Positions 60,501 to 64,000 of a stretch of DNA of 64,000 nt are shown here, one piece after another. The translations under genes and the position numbers were made by a program. Source of the DNA: Diphasiastrum complanatum (Eukaryota; Streptophyta; Lycopodiopsida; Lycopodiales; Lycopodiaceae); contig CM055093.1 of the NCBI GenBank assembly GCA_029204225.1, positions 4,432,056-4,496,055 of the forward strand, written 5' to 3'. How positions within the stretch are numbered: the stretch's first letter is position 1; the number at the start of each line of letters is the position of its first letter. The notes below the pieces were generated by a model. The model worked only from the letters and a program-made list of their open reading frames with translations, ran no database searches and was not told the origin of the DNA.

Positions 60501-62395
60501 TGCTTCATCAATTCCCTCATGACAATCCTCTTGACGTGCAAGCAACCTTTCTCTCCTCAATTCTCCATACTGCTGCATCTCTCTCTTTTCCATCTAAACC
60601 TTTCATCACAAATCTCTAGGTGGCTACCGTGCCATGCAGCCATTGGTATGTGGTGAAAATGGCCATCGGGTGGACCGACAAATGTGGGACCAATTGTTCT
60701 GGAAATGAAGCATCGTCACCTATTTTCCTTTTCCTCCATCCCTGACCACAGCTTGCTGCACCAATTGAAACCTTCTCATAAAGTCAATAAATTTCATAAC
60801 AGCTTTCCCCACATCTATGATGTTATATCTATAACTACCTTAGATCTTTGAATGTGTAACTCAACTCCTCATAGACTTACCCCAAATTTTTTGTTCTTCT
60901 CGACCTTCTAGTTTCCTTGAAACAGATGATCTGCTGATAATTTCCTTACAGCAAAAGTTTAGCTGCACCTAAGAAAACTCCCTCAACCCAATTCTAACAA
61001 TTATCTGTTCATAAAACCTCTTTTTATAACTGATGTGTTTCACCGTGACAGTACATGTTACACAACAACTATTATGTTGGACATTCATCTTTCTCTATGC
61101 ATACTCCAACCTTTTCCTATCTGGGCATTCCTCTGGCATGTACCTTTTCTGTACAACTGTCTGTTTCCTAACAATCTTCTCATTGTGCAGGAGTGGACTC
61201 ATTTCTAAGAGTTTTAATTCAAAAATACCAGCAAACAAGGGATTCACTTTCTGACATCTGAGATTTACCATGCATTAAATGCCTCCAGAGGCCTAGAATA
61301 TCTTACATGTAGGTGCATACTAGACCAATGCTATTTCATAACTTTTGCTCGGTCTCCATTCCTTGTCAACACCTTCATGGTGCCCTAAACCAATATGTAC
61401 GATATTTGAAAAGGCCCCACAAATCAAAGCATTAAGCTGGAATGATCCAGTTCAACAGTAATCGTCTATCTACAGTAGTGTCCATGCAAGCACTTAGCAC
61501 TTGCTGTGTTTACAAATTAACAAACTTCAGCCAATGCAAATGGGATTGAAACTTAACCGTTGCCCATTATCCACATCAAAAATGTTGTTGATTCCTTCAT
61601 TTGTATAGCAGCCTTATGAAAAATGTCAAGCATATGCAGTCACATCAGCTTATCACTTCTTATTTTCAACTTCAAGCTTCAAAGTAAGGCATCATACCTT
61701 TTAACGTTCGTTCAAGCTCAAAAGTCTCAGCATTCCATATTTTCACAGTTTTATCCGAAGATGTTGTTGCCAAGCATCTACAATGGAAACTTTATGTTTA
61801 TAATGGATACACTGTATGCTATAAACACTGGCGGAAAAATAAATTCTGATCTGAGATAACTTCGAAAAATTTCTCCTGGTAACAATGCTCTTACTAAATC
61901 AGCCCACTGGTCTACGAGACAAACAATGGACAGAGGCCATACTTGTGCTCACAATACTCGGGTGACAATAAACACTTCAAAATGTAAGCATTATGTGCAT
62001 CAAGCTTGTGTAAAGGCTCAAAGTTTGTCATCATCTGCAAATTTCAGCAAGGCATAAACAAATTCCGTTACTACAAATGTATGACATCAAAGTCAAAGGC
62101 ATCTAACAATAAAAATAGTATTTGACAGATTTGCAACTGAGAACAATGCAGTCCTTAAGCAAAGAATATTGAATTCAAAATATACCCCGTTGCATAAATT
62201 GCCTTTCTAGTCAGTAGAAAATTCATTAGAAGAAATCATGCTTGAGAAAAACATATCAAAGTAGCGCACGGTAGTAACCTGATTACCCCTCCGTAACCGC
62301 CACACATAGCAAGTACCATGGTTGTTAGCAGCAACAACCAAACTTCCATCAAACATGACAGTTAATGATCGAATCGCTGTGTCTACTTCTGGAAC
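31373..62395 (-). CDS. LST8: LST8, TOR complex WD40 subunit, 3' half (five exons, 5' end outside window)
   Basis: LST8 is a seven-bladed WD40 propeller that binds the kinase domain of TOR and stabilises TORC1 in the cytoplasm and on endomembranes, coupling nutrient state to growth. Five minus-strand exons join in frame: 62395-62279, 62034-61943, 61777-61698, 34423-34364, 31500-31373. Each visible border is AG/GT and the phases match (0, 2, 1, 1). The product reads through WD repeats with the plant LST8 signatures [68 protein letters not shown] and [13 protein letters not shown] before a TGA. No stop or frameshift interrupts it, so the gene is probably functional. The N-terminal repeats are not found between 62396 and 64000 and must lie further upstream. 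The match to plant rather than animal LST8 is from memory of the family; the splice structure is read directly. Confidence 0.93.
31950..32898 (-). mobile_element. LINE fragment, AP-endonuclease domain
   Basis: The minus strand encodes the catalytic segment [13 protein letters not shown] at about 32320-32270, then [20 protein letters not shown] and [20 protein letters not shown] at about 32190-32070, as in the APE-type endonuclease at the start of LINE ORF2. An upstream N-terminal part extends to about 32890. Several stops and frameshifts break it and no RT follows, so it is a truncated dead copy inside the last LST8 intron. It ends at the TGTTAG start of an LTR-like segment. Confidence 0.82.
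32899..33300 (+). repeat. Probable solo or partial LTR
   Basis: It starts TGTTAGGAATTAATGG, similar to the copia LTR at 44404, and has a TATA-like CTCTATAAGAG at about 33180 with downstream CATTCAATACAG. It includes a 2 x 30-bp tandem repeat at 33101-33160. The right end is not defined. Confidence 0.45.
33101..33160. repeat. Tandem repeat, 2 x 30 bp
   Basis: TGCTTTTGCCAAACGGTATT followed by TTAGGCAAAT occurs twice exactly, with a partial third copy. Confidence 0.95.
33560..33589. repeat. (GA)n microsatellite
   Basis: A pure GA tract of about 30 bp in the internal leader of a minus-orientation retroelement remnant. Confidence 0.95.
33609..34010 (-). repeat. Primer-binding site and 5' LTR remnant, minus orientation
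   Basis: GCTCTGATACCA at 33609-33620 is the reverse complement of the initiator-Met primer-binding site. The LTR starts at 33621 with TGTTATGAACATAATC and resembles the gypsy LTR at 58.6 kb in layout (ACCCTACAAGCAATAG, TCTCCCACGAAGA). A 26-bp unit GTCTAGCCCTATATACAC is duplicated at about 33771-33824. The outer end is uncertain. Confidence 0.65.
34364..34423 (-). CDS. LST8: LST8 exon after the giant intron
   Basis: This 60-bp exon encodes [20 protein letters not shown], the most conserved stretch of plant LST8. The acceptor is CTTGCAG|GCCATC and the donor AACTG|GTAGTC. Its phase (two bases completing the first codon, one base left over) fits the exons on both sides exactly, which is strong evidence that they belong to one transcript despite the distance. 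Confidence 0.92.
34424..35612. other. Intronic AT-rich DNA, nothing recognised
   Basis: Sequence next to the LST8 exon without visible transposon domains. Confidence 0.5.
35618..36072 (-). repeat. 3' LTR of the compact copia
   Basis: It differs from the partner LTR at about ten positions and one single-base indel over 455 bp (roughly 97-98% identity by eye). CATATAAATAGG on the plus strand near 35780 is a TATA-like element. Confidence 0.92.
36479..37099 (-). pseudogene. copia linker between integrase and RT, residual ORF
   Basis: A 206-codon frame contains [20 protein letters not shown] and [17 protein letters not shown], followed by [13 protein letters not shown]. These correspond to the start of the second ORF of the copia at 49914 ([35 protein letters not shown]). 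It is a non-catalytic linker and is the only sizeable coding remnant in the compact element. Confidence 0.8.
38187..38640 (-). repeat. 5' LTR of the compact copia
   Basis: It starts TGTAGGAAATCAAAG and ends ATTACTTCTAACA (plus-strand reading), then the AAATT duplication. Confidence 0.92.
38646..42588 (-). mobile_element. Ty3/gypsy element with large internal deletions
   Basis: From right to left: a possible primer-binding site (reverse TGGTATTAGAAT near 42580); gag from 42377 ([20 protein letters not shown]); a zinc knuckle region at about 41500-41430; the RT C-terminal end ([18 protein letters not shown]) at about 41240; RNase H at 41180-40600; integrase zinc region and first aspartate motif ([17 protein letters not shown]) at 40214-39996; then directly the integrase C-terminus and a chromodomain-like end ([20 protein letters not shown]) at 39990-39610. 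Most of RT, and the part of the integrase core with the second aspartate and glutamate, are missing. A TATA-like CTATAAATA (minus) near 39388 suggests that the 3' LTR lies between about 38660 and 39500. Confidence 0.85.
42589..44403 (+). mobile_element. Ty1/copia remnant: gag, integrase C-terminus, RT N-terminus
   Basis: Gag starts near 42598 ([12 protein letters not shown]) and continues in shifted frames ([31 protein letters not shown]). An integrase C-terminal piece follows at 43255-43390, is interrupted by a foreign 0.4-kb segment, and resumes at 43800 ([16 protein letters not shown]). RT starts at about 44000 ([40 protein letters not shown]) and is cut off at 44403 by the LTR of the next element. 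The region between gag and integrase is deleted. Confidence 0.82.
43391..43799 (-). other. 409-bp insert with an open frame, inside copia integrase
   Basis: The insert interrupts integrase between DDK (43385) and GYSSDHK (43800). On the minus strand it is open for about 127 codons with ordinary codon use ([60 protein letters not shown]). I do not recognise the protein. A captured gene fragment is the simplest reading. Confidence 0.5.
44404..44826 (+). repeat. 5' LTR of a truncated copia
   Basis: It begins TATTAGAAATTAATG (TA instead of TG), contains a GTATTTAAGTAGG TATA-like box near 44665 and ends ACTCCGACA before the primer-binding site TGGTATCAGAGC at 44827-44838. Confidence 0.85.
45303..46361 (+). 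pseudogene. copia gag and protease, decayed and truncated
   Basis: An ATG at about 45303 begins [20 protein letters not shown]. Stops break the frame, but a knuckle [14 protein letters not shown] is seen near 45990 and the last part (46107-46361) is open. It carries the protease active site [12 protein letters not shown]. Copia homology ends near 46300, before the next element starts at 46401. Confidence 0.87.
46401..46841 (+). repeat. 5' LTR, 441 bp
   Basis: It runs from TATTAGAAATAAATGAC to GCTTTCCTACA. It shares long blocks with the LTRs of the compact copia at 35.6 and 38.2 kb (GGTTACTTTGACCCAAAAGG, TATCTTGACTTTTGGGGGTG). Confidence 0.92.
46842..46853 (+). other. Primer-binding site (tRNA-iMet)
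   Basis: TGGTATCAGAGC directly after the LTR. Confidence 0.95.
47553..47852 (+). pseudogene. copia gag N-terminus, cut by stop/frameshift
   Basis: Starting at the ATG at about 47553 it reads [20 protein letters not shown] and [16 protein letters not shown], the usual start of plant copia Gag, then runs to a stop at 47852. The downstream gag frame reopens at 47896, so a small indel separates the two. Confidence 0.88.
47896..49917 (+). CDS. copia Gag C-terminus, protease, GAG-pre-integrase and integrase
   Basis: This 673-codon frame makes the capsid C-terminus, the aspartic protease that matures the polyprotein, and the integrase that inserts the cDNA. Domains in order: Gag to about residue 130; knuckle [14 protein letters not shown] at about 151-164; protease active site [11 protein letters not shown] at about 232; GAG-pre-integrase and HHCC zinc region ([19 protein letters not shown]) at about 370-415; integrase core with [17 protein letters not shown] and the [13 protein letters not shown] glutamate motif at about 435-540; and the C-terminal [13 protein letters not shown]. 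All catalytic residues are present. The frame ends at TGA 49917, where an element of this kind would normally continue into RT. Confidence 0.93.
   Translation: MYRVKNPARVVYLRNQLSLLKMQEGDQVTNHLTKIKDPREELLNIDKIVEDAQFVSITLDSLPSSYLPFVSSLSISLRGQQLSFDELVGLLLQEEQTRQNFAGDTQQDQAFFTKGKGKGKSKGKGKPPSKDEQKPVGGQDVKTQKKQGKCHYCKRYGHFIKDCKKKLAKEESKGIDTSASLATLEQELEASGDLFNQDYAFVSSIASTSTTTSMRNSNSVLQVADFQPIEWVIDSGATRHMTSRKEAFTKLVKVQNGSKVQCADDASYFIHGIGIVAIILPNGEEKYIKNVLYFPGSKKNLLSVSTMLKQGLVVEFKEDKCLVKDPKRSLLIIVSGTMHAGLFIMDTYERRIPSTCLVASTSQSLELAELWHTRFGHLNFASLKKLKTFNMVEDIPTIEKPEGHVCEGCTLGKFPRKPFPIDGTIRVLDKFDLVHSDVCGPMRTESIGKCIYFVTFIDDFSRFTWIYPTKAKSEVFQRFKDFLAMVENQFGHSLKTLRIDRGGEYIKNTFGAFLREKGILHQMTTPYTPQQNGVAEQKNRTLMEMARCMLKAKGLPHKFWAEAVITAAYISNRCPTKALKVLTPYEVWYGKKPTISHFRIFGCTAYAFVPDTLRTKLEDKGVKCIFVGYSSESKGYRLFNLSTNKIIVSRNVHFDEKNSLDVAPTHRGAAHIV
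49914..51833 (+). CDS. copia reverse transcriptase and RNase H
   Basis: This 639-codon frame encodes the enzyme that copies element RNA into DNA and removes the RNA strand. It overlaps the previous frame by four bases in a different phase, so it was probably joined to it before a frameshift. Visible motifs are [47 protein letters not shown], the catalytic [10 protein letters not shown], and RNase H blocks [20 protein letters not shown] and [10 protein letters not shown]. Near 51725 the frame shifts; the natural C-terminus ([14 protein letters not shown]) continues in another phase to 51865. Confidence 0.93.
   Translation: MNVEVFPDLVPSSLVGDKGQKSTNFDLPNTSSSLEPNVHQEPPVVAQNQPAGTVGQQGPVLEDLGQPSTVSEDLGQQIVRRDMAVGQPKTVPRWLLSTLRDSKVSLFYDGKTRASTKSVDYADFSDFALTSHGDVAEEPVFYEQAKGVKCWEDAMQDEYDSLMKNQIWVLVDLPHGKKAIGSKWVYKIKYKADGTIERYKARLVAKGYAQQKGIDYEETFSPTARMTTVRVVTSLAAHFGWRLRQLDIKTAFLNGDLNEEVYLQQPACFLVEGQKDKVCLLKKALYGLKQAPRMWYQKTHAYFCDRGFTNSPSESTLYVKHTSDYIIIILLYVDDIIITGSNEQQIDAVILDLGMVFETSDLGLLHFYLGLEFVQEGAGIFISQERYIGQILKRFKMEDCKPLATPIETGLRLSSQGDGESFDTTLYCQAIGCLIYLCNSRPDISYSVSLMSQFMHAPMTSHWKALKRIFRYLQGTRSHGLVFPACDDACLVGFSDSDWGGDQDTRRSTSGHCFFYGNSAISWSSKKQPTVATSSSEAEYRAIFSATTECLWLRRLLVDMKFGEPSATLILSDSQSATAIAWNPVFHARTKHIEIHYHFVRRDFMMATFYLNIVLQRIILRTSSLRCCLESDLKLYAKL
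51903..51987 (+). repeat. 3' LTR, truncated to 85 bp
   Basis: It starts TGTTAGAAATAAATGACTA after AAGGAGGG and stops matching the 5' LTR after CCATGGGTATTT, where gypsy gag sequence begins. Confidence 0.9.
51988..53128 (+). mobile_element. Ty3/gypsy fragment: gag end, protease region, RT start
   Basis: It begins with gag sequence ([20 protein letters not shown]), continues through a broken zinc knuckle (KCFICG near 52228) and a protease-like [10 protein letters not shown] near 52400. The open frame 52468-53133 then covers the protease-RT linker ([40 protein letters not shown]) and the first RT block ([20 protein letters not shown]). It is cut at about 53128 by minus-strand copia sequence. 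Confidence 0.87.
53129..53408 (-). mobile_element. copia integrase fragment, left part of the host copia for the nested gypsy
   Basis: The minus strand encodes [20 protein letters not shown] and [15 protein letters not shown], the first two integrase aspartate regions. It continues across the nested gypsy into the pre-integrase segment at 59.03-59.4 kb. Confidence 0.88.
53409..53413. repeat. Target site duplication ATGTA, left copy
   Basis: ATGTA precedes the left LTR and recurs at 59028-59032 after the right LTR. Confidence 0.93.
53414..53878 (-). repeat. 3' LTR of the nested gypsy, 465 bp
   Basis: It runs from AGTTATGATC to GTCCGTAACT. Compared with the other LTR it has an extra stretch with CCCTATAAATACCC near 53570 and about 25 additional bases near 53805. 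Confidence 0.94.
53955..55247 (-). pseudogene. gypsy integrase and chromodomain, frames interrupted
   Basis: Integrase inserts the cDNA; the C-terminal chromodomain can direct insertion to particular chromatin. The frame at 55247-54990 holds the end of the zinc region ([20 protein letters not shown]) and the first aspartate segment ([20 protein letters not shown]). After a short broken stretch (54989-54840, with a [10 protein letters not shown] second-aspartate block and a stop) the frame at 54839-53955 holds the glutamate motif ([20 protein letters not shown]), the GPY-type [20 protein letters not shown] and the chromodomain ([20 protein letters not shown]). A closely related tail occurs at 12.6-12.85 kb. 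Confidence 0.92.
55220..56653 (-). pseudogene. gypsy protease and reverse transcriptase, RNase H deleted
   Basis: The frame covers the protease C-terminal part ([14 protein letters not shown]), the linker and [57 protein letters not shown] and the catalytic YFDDIFIYS. The protease active site DTGSTHS is visible at about 56560-56535 in another phase, so a frameshift lies just after it. After the connection ([16 protein letters not shown]) the sequence jumps straight to [15 protein letters not shown] of the integrase zinc region. The whole RNase H domain and the first zinc ligands are missing. Confidence 0.92.
56663..57841 (-). CDS. gypsy Gag polyprotein
   Basis: A 392-codon frame with a clear ATG start ([20 protein letters not shown]). 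Gag forms the particle and binds element RNA. A helical N-terminal part ([20 protein letters not shown]) is followed by the retrotransposon Gag domain at about residues 110-240 ([29 protein letters not shown]), a Ser/Pro-rich linker and a single knuckle [14 protein letters not shown] at about 327-340. The last 40 residues are hydrophobic and unlike a Gag end, probably because a frameshift has removed the connection to protease. Confidence 0.92.
   Translation of the reverse strand: MTMDTSPTSSEHCIPSSTYLDDVRHEFRNHLREAMSDVRTDLRQELRETFTALFGQIATLSLQSSVSPLSSPVPPQRTFPPPKTPSSSGPLPRDFKDKVQLIVYSGSSDGNELKNRYSKLETYFLMFPKTDIQRIHLAALHLEGRAATWWRMFRQTASHLGLASWTEVMTTLHLAMIDPQWLTRQRDIFRSLSHIGDLAAYTTRFTELSYLFPDISTLELISRYVVGLRGALRYDVSSFFPLTLSHAISLATALQHKYSPISSSVSRPSRPFTRPIFSSPSFASPTSVSSPSSTLPSAPRPPFSPRPVFVRRYSQPEMSEIREKRLCFNCKSPDHIAGDCRQPATATAVYFHDADTPDDSPDSAIYAFIFLMMTHLLISLPHPPSLFLIPRI
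57842..58585 (-). other. gypsy leader between primer-binding site and gag
   Basis: About 740 bp of non-coding leader. It contains three copies of a segment including GTTGGACAGCCTCCAATCAATGC or close variants (about 58082, 58150 and 58228) and a poly-A run of about 23 at 58297-58319. Confidence 0.8.
58586..58597 (-). other. Primer-binding site of the nested gypsy
   Basis: TGGTATCAGAGC on the minus strand, directly adjacent to the LTR end TAACT with no spacer. Confidence 0.94.
58598..59027 (-). repeat. 5' LTR of the nested gypsy, 430 bp
   Basis: It has the same ends as the left LTR but lacks the TATA-like box stretch and the 25-base stretch. ATGTA follows at 59028-59032. Confidence 0.94.
59028..59545 (-). 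mobile_element. copia protease/GAG-pre-integrase fragment, right part of the host copia
   Basis: The minus strand encodes [20 protein letters not shown], the [20 protein letters not shown] zinc motif and [15 protein letters not shown], ending at the gypsy insertion point. The same frame continues in 53408-53129 once one copy of the target duplication is discounted, so these are two halves of one element. Confidence 0.88.
59560..60467 (-). mobile_element. Second copia fragment: integrase C-terminal part
   Basis: The 235-codon frame 60467-59760 includes [66 protein letters not shown] and a [19 protein letters not shown] end, then the acidic linker before RT. The catalytic aspartate and glutamate are kept, but the first part of integrase and all of RT are absent. 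It is not collinear with the neighbouring copia and is a separate insertion or rearranged copy. Confidence 0.88.
60468..61697. other. Intronic DNA next to the LST8 exon, nothing recognised
   Basis: Unremarkable AT-rich sequence without transposon domains; presumably the original intron. Confidence 0.55.
61698..61777 (-). CDS. LST8: LST8 exon before the giant intron
   Basis: This 80-bp exon encodes [20 protein letters not shown] and onward to RTLK plus one base. The acceptor is TTGTAG|ATGCTT and the donor AAAAG|GTATGAT. The WD motif KIWN is intact. The next exon lies 27,274 bp away. Confidence 0.93.
61943..62034 (-). CDS. LST8: LST8 exon
   Basis: This 92-bp exon begins [11 protein letters not shown] and ends SPEYCEHK, with the last codon split after two bases. 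The acceptor is TTTGCAG|ATGATG and the donor ACAA|GTATGG. It is separated from its neighbours by introns of 244 bp (upstream) and 165 bp (downstream), the usual plant size. Confidence 0.93.
62279..62395 (-). CDS. LST8: LST8 exon (first visible)
   Basis: This 117-bp phase-0 exon encodes 39 residues, [10 protein letters not shown] through RLRRGNQ, forming most of one WD40 blade. The acceptor reads TTTCAG|GTTCCA and the donor CAG|GTTACT. In plant LST8 this segment follows the CSCEL-type end of the preceding repeat, which is not in the window. Confidence 0.93.
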
Positions 62396-63722
62396 CTGAA
62401 ATGAAAGCACATGGTTAAACAGAAAGGATGTGTTCTAGATTCCAAATTGGAAGAACTTCAACTTTAAACCCAAAAAGAAATTTACAAACATGATAAACTG
62501 ATTAAACCTTTTAAAAAACAAAAAACAAGAAATATAAAAACATGCACATTCCAGAAAATTGAGTTTCCCAAAACGCAGGCTGCAATTATGACATCTGCAT
62601 AAGCTTCTTATGACAAGACTTCAACATATGTTACCATGGTCCCACCAACGGTTATTTTTAATCATGCCTTTTGTCAAACTTATGTCACTGTATTCACTTG
62701 TTGCATCATACTGACATCAAGCTTACAGTTTCACGTAAGCATCATACAAGAACAAAATTATGCCTTTCCAGCCATGGAAGCTCTAAGAACTGTTATCAGG
62801 ATGAGTCTAATCTAGCTTGGAATGAACACAGGGCCCCATACATGTATCATTTATGACCATTCAAGGGTTTCCGTCACTGGAGAACGACTTATCTTGAACA
62901 GTGTTAACCAGACAAATATGGCTAATGGGACATATAGGATTAAGGTGGCAACTGAGCCTTCAGATAAGTGAATGATTCCATCATTTACCACGGCATACAA
63001 TCTCTTGAATTTGGTGAAGTTTATCGCATTCTAACGACAAAGCTTAGGGTATGCTATCAAACCTGGTATAACCTGACTACTTAAAACGTTGATTAAACTT
63101 CGAAATTGCTTCAAAAGCATAAACCATCTGCATATACAAGCTCCAGTTTGCTGACAATGTCAGTTACAACCGTAATCCTTGGGCTCAATGCTGTTATTTG
63201 TTACTGTTGGGAATTCAGACCATAGAATTTGGCTTCTTGGGACCCTCCACTTATTCGTGACAGCTAAACTCGTTCTAGTTCATTGATTGTTTCCAAGATT
63301 TAGGCTGCCTGCATAGATCTGTGTAGAACATGACCTTAGAAAGCAAACATCGTATTTGAATGAGCCTTGACTTGTCTCAACCACGTTCTTGATCAACTCA
63401 GTTTGTGATTGTTTTCCATTCATTTGATCAGCCCTAGAGTAGAGGTAATTGTTTGCAGCTGATCGTGGTGTGAGAAAGTTTGCAAGAGATGTAGATAGTA
63501 GAGCACACTAGATTAAGTAGAAAGATAATGTAGAAGTTCGCTCAAAAGAATCCCAATCTAATTATTTGTTGCATCTAGTGTTTCCACGAATCGCGATTCG
63601 TTGGCTGAATAATCGTAATTCGTCAATAATCAGACATTCCCAATTCGAATTGTTTTGCTACAGGGGCTGATCGCATTTCATATTTTACCCTTTTTTGCAT
63701 CTCTTCGGAGGGAAAGAGAATA

Positions 63723-63793
<71 letters not shown>

Positions 63794-64000
63794 TTTTAGC
63801 GTCTTTTCCATGCCAAAAGGCGTATAAGACGAGCAAGTACATCAAATAAAGTGGAACCAAGACGGAGCAATGTCGTCAAACAACATAACTAAACCAAAAC
63901 TAACTAAGAAGAGGATAATGTCCAGGATTATATGGTACATAGCCTTCTGCTCTCGCAAACGGTTCTTGGTGAACGTAGCTAAGATAAAAGACGGTGGAGG
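62396..64000 (-). other. LST8: Upstream LST8 intron, partial
   Basis: I looked on the minus strand for the preceding WD repeat (NGNIRVWDL-type) and did not find it, so this stretch should be intronic. It holds unremarkable AT-rich sequence and one GA microsatellite near its right end. Confidence 0.7.
63725..63790. repeat. (GA)n microsatellite, ~66 bp
   Basis: A pure GA tract. Ser-Leu frames on the minus strand are artefacts. Confidence 0.97.

Larger units (their letters stand above)
34424..61697 (-). other. LST8: 27,274-bp intron of LST8 filled with retroelements
   Basis: The intron is bounded by donor GTATGAT at 61697 and acceptor CTTGCAG at 34424. It contains at least seven separable LTR-retroelement insertions on both strands, several of them nested, listed individually below. 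Correct splicing requires the transcript to pass complete LTRs with their own promoter and polyadenylation signals. Confidence 0.9.

Noticed and set aside
62396..64000. Search for the upstream LST8 exons
   Set aside because: No WD-repeat coding segment with splice borders could be found on the minus strand here.

Overview
The window is repeat-rich nuclear DNA from a plant. Every recognisable polymerase belongs to a Ty1/copia, Ty3/gypsy or LINE element, and most primer-binding sites are of the plant initiator-tRNA-Met type (TGGTATCAGAGC). The one host gene I can identify encodes a protein that matches plant rather than animal LST8. The large repeat-filled introns and very long CT/GA tracts suggest a fern, gymnosperm or other large-genome land plant; I cannot narrow it further.

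Host gene. The minus strand carries the 3' half of LST8, the WD40 subunit of the TOR kinase complex. Five exons with canonical GT/AG borders join in frame: 62395-62279, 62034-61943, 61777-61698, 34423-34364 and 31500-31373 (stop). Two introns are short (244 and 165 bp), one is 27,274 bp and one is 2,863 bp. The 5' exons lie beyond position 64000. Almost everything from 34.4 to 61.7 kb is therefore intronic.

Layout, 1-31 kb (downstream of LST8): a truncated minus-strand copia with LTR (1-1440); CT tracts and minisatellites (2.3-3.4 kb); an LTR-like stretch with primer-binding site (3.5-4.1 kb); a copia/gypsy chimera (4.65-7.0 kb); AT-rich unassigned DNA (7-11 kb); a 207-codon ORF with a faint DNA amino-methyltransferase resemblance joined to a gypsy tail (11.96-12.85 kb); a 133-bp tandem duplication; an internally deleted plus-strand copia (14.0-18.5 kb); a second minus copy of that family (19.8-21.2 kb); a copia family with LTRs in opposite orientation (22.5-24.4 and 27.1-28.1 kb) around a decayed ORF region; and unassigned DNA with one orphan ORF (30.2-30.9 kb).

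Layout, 31-64 kb (LST8 and its introns): the 2.9-kb intron holds a LINE endonuclease fragment and two LTR-like pieces. The 27-kb intron holds, in order, a compact 3,023-bp copia with 5-bp target duplications; a decayed gypsy with deletions in RT and integrase; three successive plus-strand copia elements, of which the last (46.4-52.0 kb) is nearly intact; a gypsy fragment; and a full-length chromodomain gypsy (53,414-59,027) nested in a minus-strand copia with a 5-bp target duplication. A further copia integrase fragment follows.

No intact autonomous element, RNA gene or CRISPR array was found. The main observations are the LST8 intron expansion, the AG...CT LTR ends of the nested gypsy, the compact copia that shares LTRs with a nearly intact relative, and several ORFs of unknown origin carried between or inside the elements.
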